NCBI GenBank assembly: GCA_016987375.1
Contig: PJRA01000508.1
Coordinates: forward strand, 1,664,157-1,728,156
DNA length: 64,000 bases
From: Brachionus koreanus
Taxonomy: Eukaryota > Rotifera > Eurotatoria > Ploima > Brachionidae
Reading direction: 5' to 3'
The number at the start of each line of letters is the position of its first letter. Position 1 is the stretch's first letter. A program made the translations under genes and the position numbers. Shown piece after piece: positions 1 through 11,685 of this stretch. Under the pieces are notes generated by a model. The model searched no databases and was not told the DNA's origin. It worked only from the letters and a program-made list of their open reading frames with translations.

Positions 1-266
1 AATTAAAATCTGTTTTGCATAAAGAAAAAAACGGCACTGTGAATTTTGGAACAAAAAACAAAAACAAAAATTCTAAATTAAAATAACTTTTTTTCTAAGG
101 GTCCAAAAATCGTTGTGCAAACTGTATTAACTGATTAATTTAAAACTCCTTGTTTAACATAAAAAAATATTTATATTTTTTAAAATTGCTAATTTTTTTT
201 ATTTTTACATTTTATAAAATAAAATATCATGAACAAGAAAACAAAAAAAATAAACAAAAAAATTTT
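1..266. other. AT-rich spacer downstream of the first GPCR
   Basis: No coding potential is visible. The stretch is dominated by A and T runs. It should contain the 3' UTR of the minus-strand GPCR gene that ends at 267. Confidence 0.5.
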
Positions 267-1439
267 CTAATTAATTGAAAGAGCACTTTTCAATTGATTG
301 CGAAATTTTTTACCAGATGCACAATAGATAAAAAAGTGAATACCATAATTGAGTACATAAAATATTTCACTAATATTTATAGCTGAAAATAGTCTATATT
401 TGACAATAAAATCATAATTGTGTCTAATGGCCATTTGATAGAAAAACAAACACCAAGATATAAAATATGGTAAATTTAGAATGGCATAAGAAAACGACAT
501 GAGAATAAGCATTCGAGTGATTCGATTTGACTCTTTAAAACTATTAAAGCATTTAAGAGATTGAGTTTTAACCGACAAAGTATTTTTCTTGTTTGGATCA
601 ACTTTGACAATGAGCATTTGCTTGCAAGATTTTTCTACTAATCTTTTTCTACTAGTTATGTTGGAATTCATTAATTTTTCCCTTTTCTTTCGCGCATTTA
701 AGACATAATTCATGATTAAAGTGTTACAGACAAATATAATTAAAATGGGAAGCAACATTGTCAAAAAAACATAGAATACAGTTAAATAAAAATAAGCCTT
801 TGAAAATTCTTTTTTAATGTCACAATAAGTAACACTTGTTTCTGCAACCGGATTGAATAAAAACGGCACCCAAATGTTAACCAAGAGTCCGATTAAAACA
901 ATTAAGGTAACTATTAGCCATGCATTTTTTTTAGACTCGAATCTAGACTCAAAAAATGGTAAATAAATGGCAATAGTTCTTTGAATCGTGAACGCAATTA
1001 TTATATAAGCAGAAATAAATCGAAGAAAATAACGAAGATAGTTTACTAAACGACAGCTGATCTCAAATCTGTCTGTTATGTTAACGAGCCTCAGAATGCT
1101 GTCATTCTCTGTTTTTTTATTCAAATGTAAGTTTGTGTAGTTGAGACATTCTTTTCCAACAGACTTTGTTTGGTCAGTCAAGTAAACGTCAATGTATGTT
1201 CGAAGAGTGTCCTCAAAAAAATGCATCAACAAGAATATTCCATCACTGAAGCAAAGGCATAGCAAATAAATGCTCGATGAGTGAAGTCGAAATTTTTTCT
1301 GCAAAAAAACAAATACTCCCAGACCGTTTCCAAAAAGACCAACTGATATTATGAAAATTGAGATATAAATGTTTATTTTTCTGGTTTTATCATAAAATTC
1401 TATTGAGTTTATTTTTTCGTGACAATCAATTGTGTTCAT
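267..1439 (-). CDS. single-exon rhodopsin-like (class A) G-protein-coupled receptor, orphan
   Basis: An uninterrupted 390-residue reading frame encodes a seven-helix receptor of the plasma membrane. TM1 carries the GN pair (GLFGNGLGVFVF, about residues 33-44), TM2 the conserved aspartate (LCFSDGIF), and TM7 reads NYGIHFFIY in place of the usual NPxxY. The segment after TM3 reads QRT where the family normally has E/DRY, so the ionic-lock residues are altered. Cysteines before TM3 and in the second extracellular loop (YCDIKK) could form the usual disulfide. A long third intracellular loop (about 245-305) is rich in Lys and Arg. There are no introns, unlike most neighbours. General features resemble invertebrate peptide receptors, but no subfamily can be named; the ligand is unknown. 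The start is the first ATG of the frame, about 30 residues before TM1, a normal N-terminal length. Confidence 0.88.
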   Translation of the reverse strand: MNTIDCHEKINSIEFYDKTRKINIYISIFIISVGLFGNGLGVFVFLQKKFRLHSSSIYLLCLCFSDGIFLLMHFFEDTLRTYIDVYLTDQTKSVGKECLNYTNLHLNKKTENDSILRLVNITDRFEISCRLVNYLRYFLRFISAYIIIAFTIQRTIAIYLPFFESRFESKKNAWLIVTLIVLIGLLVNIWVPFLFNPVAETSVTYCDIKKEFSKAYFYLTVFYVFLTMLLPILIIFVCNTLIMNYVLNARKKREKLMNSNITSRKRLVEKSCKQMLIVKVDPNKKNTLSVKTQSLKCFNSFKESNRITRMLILMSFSYAILNLPYFISWCLFFYQMAIRHNYDFIVKYRLFSAINISEIFYVLNYGIHFFIYCASGKKFRNQLKSALSIN

Positions 1440-2814
1440 TTTTGAATAATCATTCTAAAAATTTAAAATAAACTTTATTTAAAAAAAATATCTAAAGCAA
1501 TTCTAATTTTTAAGAAAAAATTAAATAATCTAGTTGCTTTACACATAAAAATACTATCATGCTTAAAAAACATAGAATTGTGATTTTAATTTAAAAAAAT
1601 ATGAAAAGAATCTGAAAGCTTTAAAAAACTAAAGCAAAGCTTTTAAACGATCTTTAAAATTTCACAATCATTTCTTTATTTTGAAAAAAAAATTATACAA
1701 AGTATTAAAAAAAAAAGAATTTAATAAAGAAATTTTTTCGAATATGTAAAGAATATCAACAGATATGAGTTTTAAATTTAAAAAAAAACGAGAGTTTGAA
1801 TTATTTTTGTGATTTGCAGATTAAGTAGGGAAAAATTTTTCAATTTTGTTTCCATTTTTTAAAGTTTTTTTTTTTATTTCAAAATTCAACCTGCAATTTA
1901 AAAAAATAGGTAAATCAAAACCTGTGTTTAAATGTTTTTTTTGATCTTATAAATAATAAATATTATATTAAATATTTAATCTGATAAATCTGGTAATATA
2001 TCACATAATTGCTTAGTAATCTAAAGTTTAAATCATACTTTCTCCTAATTTTTAAGAATTAAATTTTGATTTTATTTTTTTACTCAAAAGACCGATGTTA
2101 AGTTGATCCCTTTTTTTATACTCTATTTCTTTGGGGCCGCTCATCAATTTTATAAGATTAAAAGTAAAGTTTTAGATGAATAACCGTTTACCATGTACAA
2201 GTCATTTGAGCAAAAAAGGTGTCAAATTGTCACAGATCCTTTAAGTGCTAAAGTAAATTTACATCAAAATATTTAGACCTCAACTTTTTCTACATTGTTG
2301 TATCGATCATTGCTTTATTTAATGAATATTTCAAAAATAATCTTTCCTTCTTCTTTCTGCTTCGTAACTTGAACACCGATTTTATTAGCTGTATAAATAT
2401 AACATGCACTCGAACTCACAAAACATTTGCATGATTTATTTGCCTTTTTTGTGACTAGATTAAAATATCTTTTAAATTGAAATATTAATTATTTTTGGAA
2501 AAAAATAAATAAAACTCAGCTTGCTGGATGTTTAGATTAAAAAAAATTCCTTAATTCAAAATTTAGAATTCATTTAGATGAATTTTTTAGAAATAAATAC
2601 AGTTTTTCAATTATATTAACTTTAAGCCACTGTCAACTGAAGTCGGATATTTTTTAGTCGCACATTTATCTTTATATACAATTTTATAAAACTTATCGTT
2701 TAATTAAATTCAGAATTTGCCTGTTTTTTTAAATAATAAGATTAATTTTGAAATTTTCTTAACGTGTATGGTAAATAATTTCAATTCACCTCTTATGGAC
2801 TAATAAAACAAATG
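1440..2814. other. AT-rich spacer, no gene seen
   Basis: Both strands are full of stops and A/T runs. This includes the presumed promoter and 5' UTR of the GPCR at 267-1439. I see no repeat unit or RNA gene here. Confidence 0.4.
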
Positions 2815-3745
2815 GTAAAATGGTTTGAAAAATTTTTTTTGTAATCGAACTCAACGCGTAGTTTTTGGAGTTTCACCAGGGTCTGTTCTTGGTCCAATAT
2901 CATTCACTCTATACATAAAAGACGAGTCATTTGACTCTTTTGAAAATTTTTAAATCCTCGTATCTTTTAAATAGATTTTTCAAATGAATATATGAATAAT
3001 TTTCTTTAAAAAACGATATAAATTTATAAAATAATTATATATTTTTGAAATAAAAAAACGTGAAAAAATGCTTGGTGCTTCTAGTTTTAAATAAGATACA
3101 GATGTATGCTAATGACTCAAGAAGCTATAATTAATCAAGTTTATGAAAAAATGAATTTACAGAAATATTTAGATACAATTTGTGAATTGATACAGAAATG
3201 GGACATGGATTTGTGTGCTTAAAATGTTAAGTTATGTATTTTAGAAAATTGAATCAGAGGCATAAATATATAATTCATACCAATGATGAGAGTGGGGATG
3301 TAATACCAGAGGTTACTATCTGCGAGAAAGATTTAGGAGTAATGGTATCATCTGATTTAAATTGGACTGCACAAATAACAATTATGAATAAAATTAAGTG
3401 AAAGGTGAGTGAGAGGATATTTGATTGAAATGTATAAACCAGCAAGTAAATGATAAGCTAACTAAAGCCCTTTTATCTGTATCTTTTATTTGACAATTGT
3501 ATAAGGATGCACAGGAAAAACTTTCCTGCAAAATTGAGAAACGATTTTAGAAGTGCAGTGACTGCCAGATTCTTTTTCTTTTTAAATAAAGTAGTCCAAC
3601 AATGAAATCCATGGAAGCTTTAAGAGTGGCATTGGACAAATTAAATGGACTAGGCTCCTTCAGCTCCACACTGCCAAAAAGCAGTAATGGCCTCAGACAT
3701 TCTTGTTAGAATGTCCCAGCAAGAACCACTAACTAACTAACGAAT
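2815..3745 (+). mobile_element. LINE (non-LTR retrotransposon) reverse-transcriptase relic, interrupted by a TIR element
   Basis: Broken plus-strand frames read as the 3' half of a LINE ORF2. The motif GVSPGSVLGPISFTLYIKD (about 2869-2925) is the RT block usually written GVPQGSVLGPLLF. After an inserted TIR element (2922-3090) the next RT block follows as YANDS (normally YADDT), then a stretch like KVMYF...CEKDLGVMVSSDLNW around 3235-3365, typical of the region after the catalytic aspartates. Stops and frameshifts are frequent, and the palm motif is mutated (YAND). The relic ends near 3745 after remnants of the C-terminal segment. It is dead. Jockey/CR1-like clades fit best, but the clade is not certain. 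Confidence 0.85.
2922..3090 (+). mobile_element. TIR element family A, copy 1 (5'-truncated), nested in a LINE relic
   Basis: Starts at the internal palindrome GAGTCATTTGACTC and ends with GCTTGGTGCTTCTAGTTTTAA. The interior matches the reverse complement of the 48327-48552 copy almost word for word, for example ATCCTCGTATCTTTT and GATTTTTCAAATGAATATAT. The first 20 or so bases containing the left inverted repeat are missing. No coding capacity: a non-autonomous MITE-like element. Confidence 0.8.
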
Positions 3746-4332
3746 TATAGAGATAGATTGGTTTTTATATTAAATTTTAAAATTAGTAAAAATTAGGTTT
3801 TAAATAATAAATTATTAATTGAATGAGATTATATTTCGATTTTCTATTCATAGATCTTTTTAGAAAAATTATATAAAAATTAAGTTTGTGACTATCTTAA
3901 ATAATTTAAGCCTAAATAACCGACAGTAGATTCAGATTTTTGCCTTAAAGTAATTATGTATTTTATGTTTTAACCCTATTGTAATTAGATTGCAAGACAA
4001 TACTTGAAAGCATAAATCGCTCTAAGCAATCTTCTATTAAAAGCAAAGTTTAGAAAAAGACCAAAGACATAATCTTCTAATAATGAATTATATCATTGTA
4101 AAATATCGAAATATAATTCAAGAAAATATATTAAAATATTGATTTAAGTTTTAAGTTTTTCTTTTTTTTGAAATAAACTTAATTTTTAAAAAATAAATTT
4201 TTTAGACAATGTTATTTTTAGATAAATTAAAAAAAAAACACTAAAACATATAATATTTTATTTTCTCTTGATCAGATTCTGCTCCTTAGAATGTTCGAGC
4301 ATCTTGTTCCTACAATTGAATCAGGTAAATAA
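3746..4332. other. AT-rich spacer
   Basis: Stretch between a LINE relic and a family B TIR element. I see no gene, RNA or repeat structure. Confidence 0.4.
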
Positions 4333-4499
4333 TAGAGTTGGATCGTCAGTGGCGACAAAAGACCGCCAAATCTTGAAAAAAATGGTCACGTAGGAAAAAA
4401 AAATTTTTTTCTAAATTTATTTATATATTTGAAAATTTGTTAAATTTTTGTACACGGCCAACAAAAAGATTGGCCACCACTTACGGTAAATAACACTAG
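4333..4499. mobile_element. TIR element family B, copy 1
   Basis: Begins TAGAGTTGGATCGTCAGTGG and ends GGTAAATAACACTAG, so the ends are degenerate inverted repeats of the type AGTGTTGGAT / AACACTA. Subterminal GC-rich islands (GGCG...GACCGCC near the left, GGCCA...TTGGCC near the right) stand out in AT-rich DNA and recur in the two other copies (10420-10592 and 47777-48015). No open reading frame; non-autonomous. Confidence 0.65.
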
Positions 4500-7400
4500 T
4501 AAATAAAAAAAATGTATAGATCATAAAATGGGAGTATGGAACCATTATGGTGAACTACGGCATTTAAAATGTGTCACTGCTGCAAATTTAATATGATTAG
4601 TTACTTAATATTTAATTTAAGCTTAAACATATTTTGGTTCAAAAATTGGCTCTTCAAATTTTTATTTTTTGAATAACTTTTTAGTTTAATTAATTTCGGA
4701 AAAAGTTTAAAATAATTTATTTTTAATGACATTAAGTAATAATTTAAGAAAAAATTGACATTTGAAAATTATTTATTTATTTTTTCTAATTTTTTATTGA
4801 TTTACAATAAAAAAATTCGAAAAATTGCTTGAAATATTTTAATTGTTGTCTATAAAAAAATTATAATTAGATGTCAAAAATCCAAAATTTTTTATAAAAA
4901 TTTATTTCCCTTTTTTTAAACTAGATTTTTTTCAACTTATTTCCGCTATACTAGTTAAAAATTAGTTTTTTCAAAATATTGATTTAATCTCCTAACAGAT
5001 ATTGAAAACATTAGTGACTTTGACAATTTCAATGCAAATTCAATTTTAAAACAATTAAATGATTCTTTTTTAATCAAATTTTTCATAGAAAATTTGGGAT
5101 ATGATTTTTTTAAAGTATTTTCTCTGATTTTTCAGATTTAACAATCTAAATAATCTAACTAAAATGATCGAAGCCTTATATAACATTCTCATTGTCTATA
5201 CCTCATATTTATTAATTAATAAAATTATTTACTCTTTGTTTTTGTAATATGTTCGTTTAATGCTCTATTTTTTTCTTGAACTGGTTATTTATCTAGCATT
5301 AATTAGAAGCACTCTAAAATATAGTGTAATTAATTTCAAGATGTCGGATATGGTTTTATTATAATTGCTTAATTAAAATTAGTTCTTTTTATTAAACTTA
5401 AATGACAATATGCCTTTGGTACGATGTAGGAAAAAAATTTTTGTTTAATGTCCTATTTTTCTTATTTTTTAAAATGCATTTGATCAAAGTTTTTAGTACA
5501 TTAACTTAAGATTAACCAATTTTTCAAAGCTATTATTCTTGAGAGACATTAAGCTAATATTTGCTTTAAAACAATCTTTAATTTATTATATTTTTTTTAT
5601 TAAAAAATAAAATTAACTAAAATAATTTCAAAGAGCAAATCATAAAGAAAATGAGTGTTAGTTTTTAAAAGAAAATTCTGATAAAAAAATTAAAGAATAA
5701 TGAAATGGCAAAACTCGTTCTGCATTAGCTAAAACAAATTTCAGAACGGTATAACGCTTTATTTGAATTTAAATTTTTTTTTGTTTTTTTTTCTCAAAAA
5801 CTTAAAAACTAAAAGCAATTTTTAAATTATACTAGCTTCGAGCAATAAAAGCATTAATTTAAAAAATTAAACTTAATTTTTTACAAATAAAAATTTAAAT
5901 TTTATCATTCTATGTTCCAATGATGCTATTCTTACAAGCTTAAAAATAGGAAAATTCCCTAAATAATTATAAGAACAAGTTTTATGAAGAATTAGATTCA
6001 CTCAACTAATTATAAGATAATTTTCAATTTTTTTGATGCAATTTAAATTTAAGTAGAAAAGTTGTGGTTGCGTGATATTTAAATGAAGTTAAAAATTAGT
6101 AATTAAATAATTTTAGCTTCTGAGAATTGGTTAATTGTATTGTCTAAGGAATTGTTTTAGGTAAAATCTTTATTAAGAGAATTTTTATTGAGAAAATAAG
6201 ACTCTTGCTTATTTACCAATATTCAAATATGTTAAATCAAGCAGAAATTTTCGGAAAATATTCAAAATGTCTCATTTTTGAACAAGTAAAATAGAATTTC
6301 TTTAAAATCTAATTTAAACTTTAAAATTGAAATAAATTACATGTTTTTGAAAAAATTAGTAATTATTTATTTTTCTATTTAAATAAAAAATTCTCACTTG
6401 TAAAACACTATGGATAGACTAAAAAAGGAGAATAGTGAAAAAGTCCATTTTGCAACTTGGCCTTTTTTTCATCTTTATTCAACTAGCACTTTGACTTTTC
6501 AAATTGCTTTTTTTTGACTTGGAAGACTTGGGCTTAAAAAAGTATGATTTTTACAATTTTTCTTTTAACCAATATGATCATAAACAAATAAACAAATAAC
6601 AAATTTTAAAAAAATATGTGTAATTATTTTTATTTGTAATCTTGAAAAATTTAATTATATTTTTTTACTTTTCTATTATATATCTATAAATAGATTTATT
6701 AACTAATATTTTAGCATTACTGAACCAAAAAGAACCTGAAGTTAAAAGCTTAAAATTTAACTGATGAATCAAGTTTGAAAGACGTTTGCATTTTATTTTT
6801 TATCATTTTTCAAATAAGATATTTTAAAATTAAAATGAAAAACAGCATATTTTCACTTACTCTAATATAATTATATAAACTATTAATTTAGACTCCATTT
6901 AGCTAAAGCTATAGACGTAAACGGAAAAGACATTTATGTTCAATTCTTATTCTAAAATGATAAATTTTCGTTCTTATTTATTTCTGTATTTTATTTTCTA
7001 AATGCTTAATTTTTTAAAAAAAATGAATTTGATTGTCGGATAGAAAAATATTATTAGGGTTTGAAAAAATTGTCGAAAAACAAAATTAGTTAAAGATTGA
7101 TTGAAAAAATTTTTATTTTTTACTAATTTTTAAAAATTAAACTAAAAATAATTATTCACAAATTATTAGGATTCCAAAAAATTCAAATAATTAATCTTTC
7201 TACTGTTTTTTTAAATTGACTTTTAATAACTTTTATTAACAATAAATCATTTATTTCAAAAATAATAAAAAAATAATGAGATTAAAAATTTATATTTTAT
7301 CGATAAATTTGGAATGCATTAAAAGAAGCATCTTAAATGCATTTAATAAATTTTTTTATTTATTTAACTATTTTCCTAGAATAAAATATTTAAAGCTTGT

Positions 7401-9989
7401 CTTATTTATAAATTTATTTTAATTAACTGTAACAAAGCTGACTTTTCAGATAAAATGCTACTTTTGTCAGATTATATAAAAACCAATTTATAAATTTCCT
7501 GCTATTTTTAATTGTATTTCAGCATTCGAGCTTATTTCTATGGTACACTGGTAATTTGATCCTTAGATCTATATTATTAAAAATTCTATTCTGTTAAATA
7601 TAGTTACTAAAAAAGGATAAAATTTGAAGTATTTTTATGAAATTAATTGAAGACTTTTTGGGTAATTAGGCAAAGAAACGGTCTGAAAAAGAAACTTTGA
7701 TTGCTAATATACCGAAACATCACTTAAAACTTCATAAAAGGCTTAAAAATATTTTCAAAATAGCTTTAATAAAATTGCAGCCGCTATTAAATTTAATGCA
7801 ATTATTGCGACATTGATTAAAAAGATTTTCTTCTAATCATGCTAAGCATATTTTAACATGCCTAAATAGTTTCCAGAAAAATTTAAAAGATCCTAATGTG
7901 TCTTGAAAAATTTTAATTCATTAATAAAAAGATTCAATTTTTTGATAAAAAAATTTATATTCTTTATAATTGAGTACATAATCAGCAATCGTTTTCCTCT
8001 GACGTTTTCTAAAATTCTAAAATTTTATTTTAAGTTTTTTTTTCTTAATAGAAAAGTTTCAGTATCTGATATAATGCTTAATACTTCCTTGATTTATTAA
8101 AAGTAAAATATAAATATAAAATTCATGACTATTAATGACATCTCAGGCGAACATTATTGTTAAAAAAAGAAAATATTTCTATACTTTTCAACTATTTTAA
8201 AAAATTCTCGGTGAATTTTTATAATGCTTTAGTCTTTTAAGGTAAATTACAATGAGAAATTTATTTTAGGACTGATAATTGAAAATGTTAATATTCCTGA
8301 TTTTAAAACTCAGTTCATTTAAGAACTTTATATTACAAAGCTACTACCAGATTAACTCGATTTGGTGAAATCAAGAATCCAAAATTGTTCTTCGATTCGT
8401 TTTAGAAGTCGTAATTAGTCAAGAAGTAGAAAAATATGGAAACTCAAATTTTTACCTGATAAACAGGAACCAAACTCCATTTGATTGCTATTTGAATCAA
8501 AATGAAATAATTTAGTCCATCTTTAGTATATAACTTTTATTTTTAAACTACGTTAAAAATAGAGTATTTCGTATACTTTATTTTTAACAAACTCTTTTTA
8601 ACAATCTATTTTATTAAATAAAATAAATAAATATAAAAAAAAAATTTTAATAGACCAAAAAAAATGCGCTATTTTACTGTAAAAAATCATTTGATTATTG
8701 AAAATTACAGCAAAAATTAAATTTTTTTTCATTCACTTCATCTCCTACACCAAAATTTATATAATTTTGAACTATATAAGATTGAGCTCAAAATTAGTAT
8801 TTTAAACACTAAACTAATTTTATTAGGGATTATATACTGATTATAGTCCGTTTTAATTTTTAAGCATTAAACATTGAAAGCCTAAAATTTGGCTAAAGCA
8901 GCTTACAAAAAAACATGCAATTAGGCTCATGAAAAAATTCTGATTTGATCACATCGATTGATAAATGCTGTGATGTTTGATCGATTATGAATTTTGTTAG
9001 AATTCTTCGTGCTGAAACAGAATAACAGTTTAAATGAAAATTACATGATTTATCATTTAAACAATAATTATATCATTATGACATTTCGAAAATCAAAATT
9101 TTCTAGACAATTTTTCCAAAAATCTAAAAAGAATTCAAAAGCTTTTATCAACCAAAAAGATATTAAAGCATTTTCAAAAAATTTAAAAGCTCTACTTAGT
9201 AGTTATTTTTAGTAGAGTCTACTACAAATTGTTACAAATTTTGGTGACCAAAAAATAAAAATTAAAATTGTGATCAGAAAAAAATTGATTGTCAAATTAG
9301 TTCAAAAGAACAAATCAAAAGAAGATATCTCTACTTTAATAAGCAGAAATATAATCAGCAAGGATAGTTAATAGTTTCAAAGATGAAATTGATGAAAAAA
9401 AATCCAAATTAATTTCATAAAAACCGCACTATACTAAATGAGATTTAATGCTCTTTACCACAAAAACCACAAATATCACTTCTATGTTCAATGCTTTTAT
9501 GAAATTTTCAATTAAAATTGTTAATCAAATTTTTTTTTTCAAAACGATCAAAACATTTTATATGTGCAATTAAATTTCAATGCATTTTTAAAAATTAGAA
9601 TCCTTTTTCAAAAGTCTAAAAATAAAGCTTTGAAATGTTACAAAAATTTAAAATTTTCGATGAAATTAATTGCGCAATTAATTTGTGATCATTTCTAAAA
9701 AACGAAATTTGAATAAAAATTTTTCTCGGCCATTTTTTTATTTAGCATTGGAATATAAATTTGGATGGTGAAGCATGCCGTAAAAAACAGAACTTGCTTA
9801 TTCAAGTAAAGGGAGAACACTTTTTTATTTTTTAGAAAAAAATTTATTTTACTTTCTTAAATTAATAGCTTAAATTTTGGTATCTGGTAATTAATGTCGA
9901 AAAAATCTAATAAATTAATTACTCAAATGAATGAATTTGAAACAAGGAAAAATATTTTTTCTCCTATTGAACACTTTTTTAAAAAAATT
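4500..9989. other. long AT-rich intergenic region, no gene recognised
   Basis: About 5.5 kb of very AT-rich DNA. The short open frames at 7903-8100 and 8994-9212 are low-complexity Phe/Lys/Asn/Ile translations expected by chance at this composition, without splice-linked partners or recognisable motifs. No tRNA or repeat family was recognised. Confidence 0.45.
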
Positions 9990-10300
9990 ATTTAATTAGA
10001 ACAAGGACAAAGAAGAGCAACAAAACTTGTTCCACAAATAAGAAGTTTGAAATATGAGTAAAGATTAGCTAACTTGGGATTAGAAACTCTCAAAGATAGG
10101 CGAGAGTGTGGGGATCTTATTCAATTCTATAAAATCGACAAAAAATACAATCATGTTAATTGGTACTACGATGCGAAACTCATGAGCTCAGTGAATAATG
10201 AAGGACCAAGTGGAGGAGTAAGGGCTGCCAACGTCGATTGTCATAGCAATTTCGACCAACCAGTTCAAAAATAGATTTAAAGCGTTGAAATTTTTTAAGT
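9990..10300 (+). mobile_element. LINE ORF2 C-terminal relic
   Basis: Translation from about 9998 reads LEQGQRRATKLVPQIRSL, a stop, then RLANLGLETLKDRRECGDLI and QFYKI. This is the characteristic LINE segment after the RT domain (consensus like L.KVQRRATK...LGL.TLE.RR.RGD...YK). One in-frame stop near 10057 and loss of similarity after about 10170 mark it as dead. The 66-residue open frame at 10074-10274 is part of this relic, not a host gene. Confidence 0.85.
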
Positions 10301-10419
10301 TTAAAAAAAAATGCTTTAAAGCTTATCAAAAAATACCTCATATTGATTAATAAGATGTTCGTGACTAGTGTTGGGCGACGATCAACTTTGGTCTGCAGTT
10401 TTTTAAAAGTTCTCAAAAT

Positions 10420-10592
10420 TAGTGTTGGATACTGTCAGTTTAGATAGCCGTGTAAAAAAAATAAAATATTTATATATATAAATTTGGTAGATAAAAGAAT
10501 TAAGTAAAAGAAAAAAGTTGAAATTTTGAAAAAAATCCGCGGCCATCATGACGGCCAAAGTTTTGGCGGTCCCTAACGGGATCCAACACTAG
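10420..10592. mobile_element. TIR element family B, copy 2
   Basis: Left end AGTGTTGGATACTGTCAG, right end GGGATCCAACACTAG: inverted repeats of about 12 bp (CTAGTGTTGGAT). The right subterminal part is strikingly GC-rich (GCGGCCATCATGACGGCC ... GGCGGTCCC), as in the other two copies. A further end-like fragment, ACTAGTGTTGGGCGACGATC at about 10365, lies just outside and may be a second, truncated or nested copy. Confidence 0.75.
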
Positions 10593-11685
10593 TCAATATT
10601 AAATTTACTGGTGCTTCTCAGTAAATTGGTTAATTTACATTGAAATAATATATTTGAGAAAAATTTGAAATTTTAATTTAGTAAGTTTAACAACAAAAAA
10701 TCTCTTTGTTACAAACTTTTAGTCCTACAATATATTTTGATATTTTGAAGAGTCAAAATTCAAAGTATGTCAAAGTGACATCGCCAATGCTTCAATTGTT
10801 GATAAAATTCTGTTATTAATGTTCAAAATGAAAAAAATTTGAGCATTCTGAAAGCTTGAACACAGCCTTTGAATCTTTTGAAAATATTCATGGAAATTTT
10901 AATTTTAAACAACTATCATGTTAAAGATAAAACTTTGATAGAGCAAAAAAAATATAATCAGATGGTTAAATTATTTTATACTGTTTATAAAACAAGCTAG
11001 AAAAATATCAGTCACAAATCCGAAAGTTTTTAGAAAGACTTTTAATAATTTTGAAATGTTTTAAAAAAATTCAAGCCACAGTCTAAATTTTTAGGATCAA
11101 AAGGATTATAAAAAATATTTTTTTTAATATGTAATGCCTATTAAAATAGCTATTTTTTATTCAATTTTTGAGTAAGGTTTATATGACAAAAAAAAAAACA
11201 GAATAATAACAAAATTTAGCGAAAAAATAATTAAAAAGAGATTAAAAACGCTTGGATCAACACTCAGTAAATCCATTGATAAAAAAAAAATTTATTTTAA
11301 ATCTAAATTTTTTTAACTGGTTAATTTATTCAATATATTCTTTGGTATCGATTTGAAATATCATAATTTATTATAAACGTGGAATCTAAGTCGGGTAAAT
11401 CCAATATGAATGTACTAAATAAGCCGACTAGACTGATTATAGATATCGAATAATTTGTACATTCTGTTCTTGAAAATACTCTCCTAAGTTCATTCAAATC
11501 GATCTTTAACTGTAATTAATAATAATATTTATTTATCTTTGCCCATCTACATTTGCTTTTTATTAATTATTAAATCAATAAACTTTAAATTTTCTAGGTC
11601 GAATGTATAAATTCTAATATTTAAGACCAGTAAAAAAGAGAAAACAAAAGTTCATTCAAACTTTTTAGTTTTTCAGAATCCAAAT
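10593..11685. other. spacer and likely promoter/5' UTR of the PLOD gene
   Basis: AT-rich, without coding signal. Just before the PLOD start codon lies a pyrimidine tract and AG (CTTTTTAGTTTTTCAG at 11661-11676), a good 3' splice site only 9 nt before the ATG. It is either the end of a 5' UTR intron or a spliced-leader trans-splice acceptor. Confidence 0.45.

Noticed and set aside
7903..9212. Two small plus-strand frames (7903-8100, 8994-9212)
   Set aside because: Phe/Lys/Asn-rich low-complexity translations in very AT-rich DNA, no motifs, exon partners or codon bias.
10074..10274. 66-residue open frame as a possible host gene
   Set aside because: It is the tail of a LINE ORF2, continuous with RT C-terminal sequence upstream of a stop.
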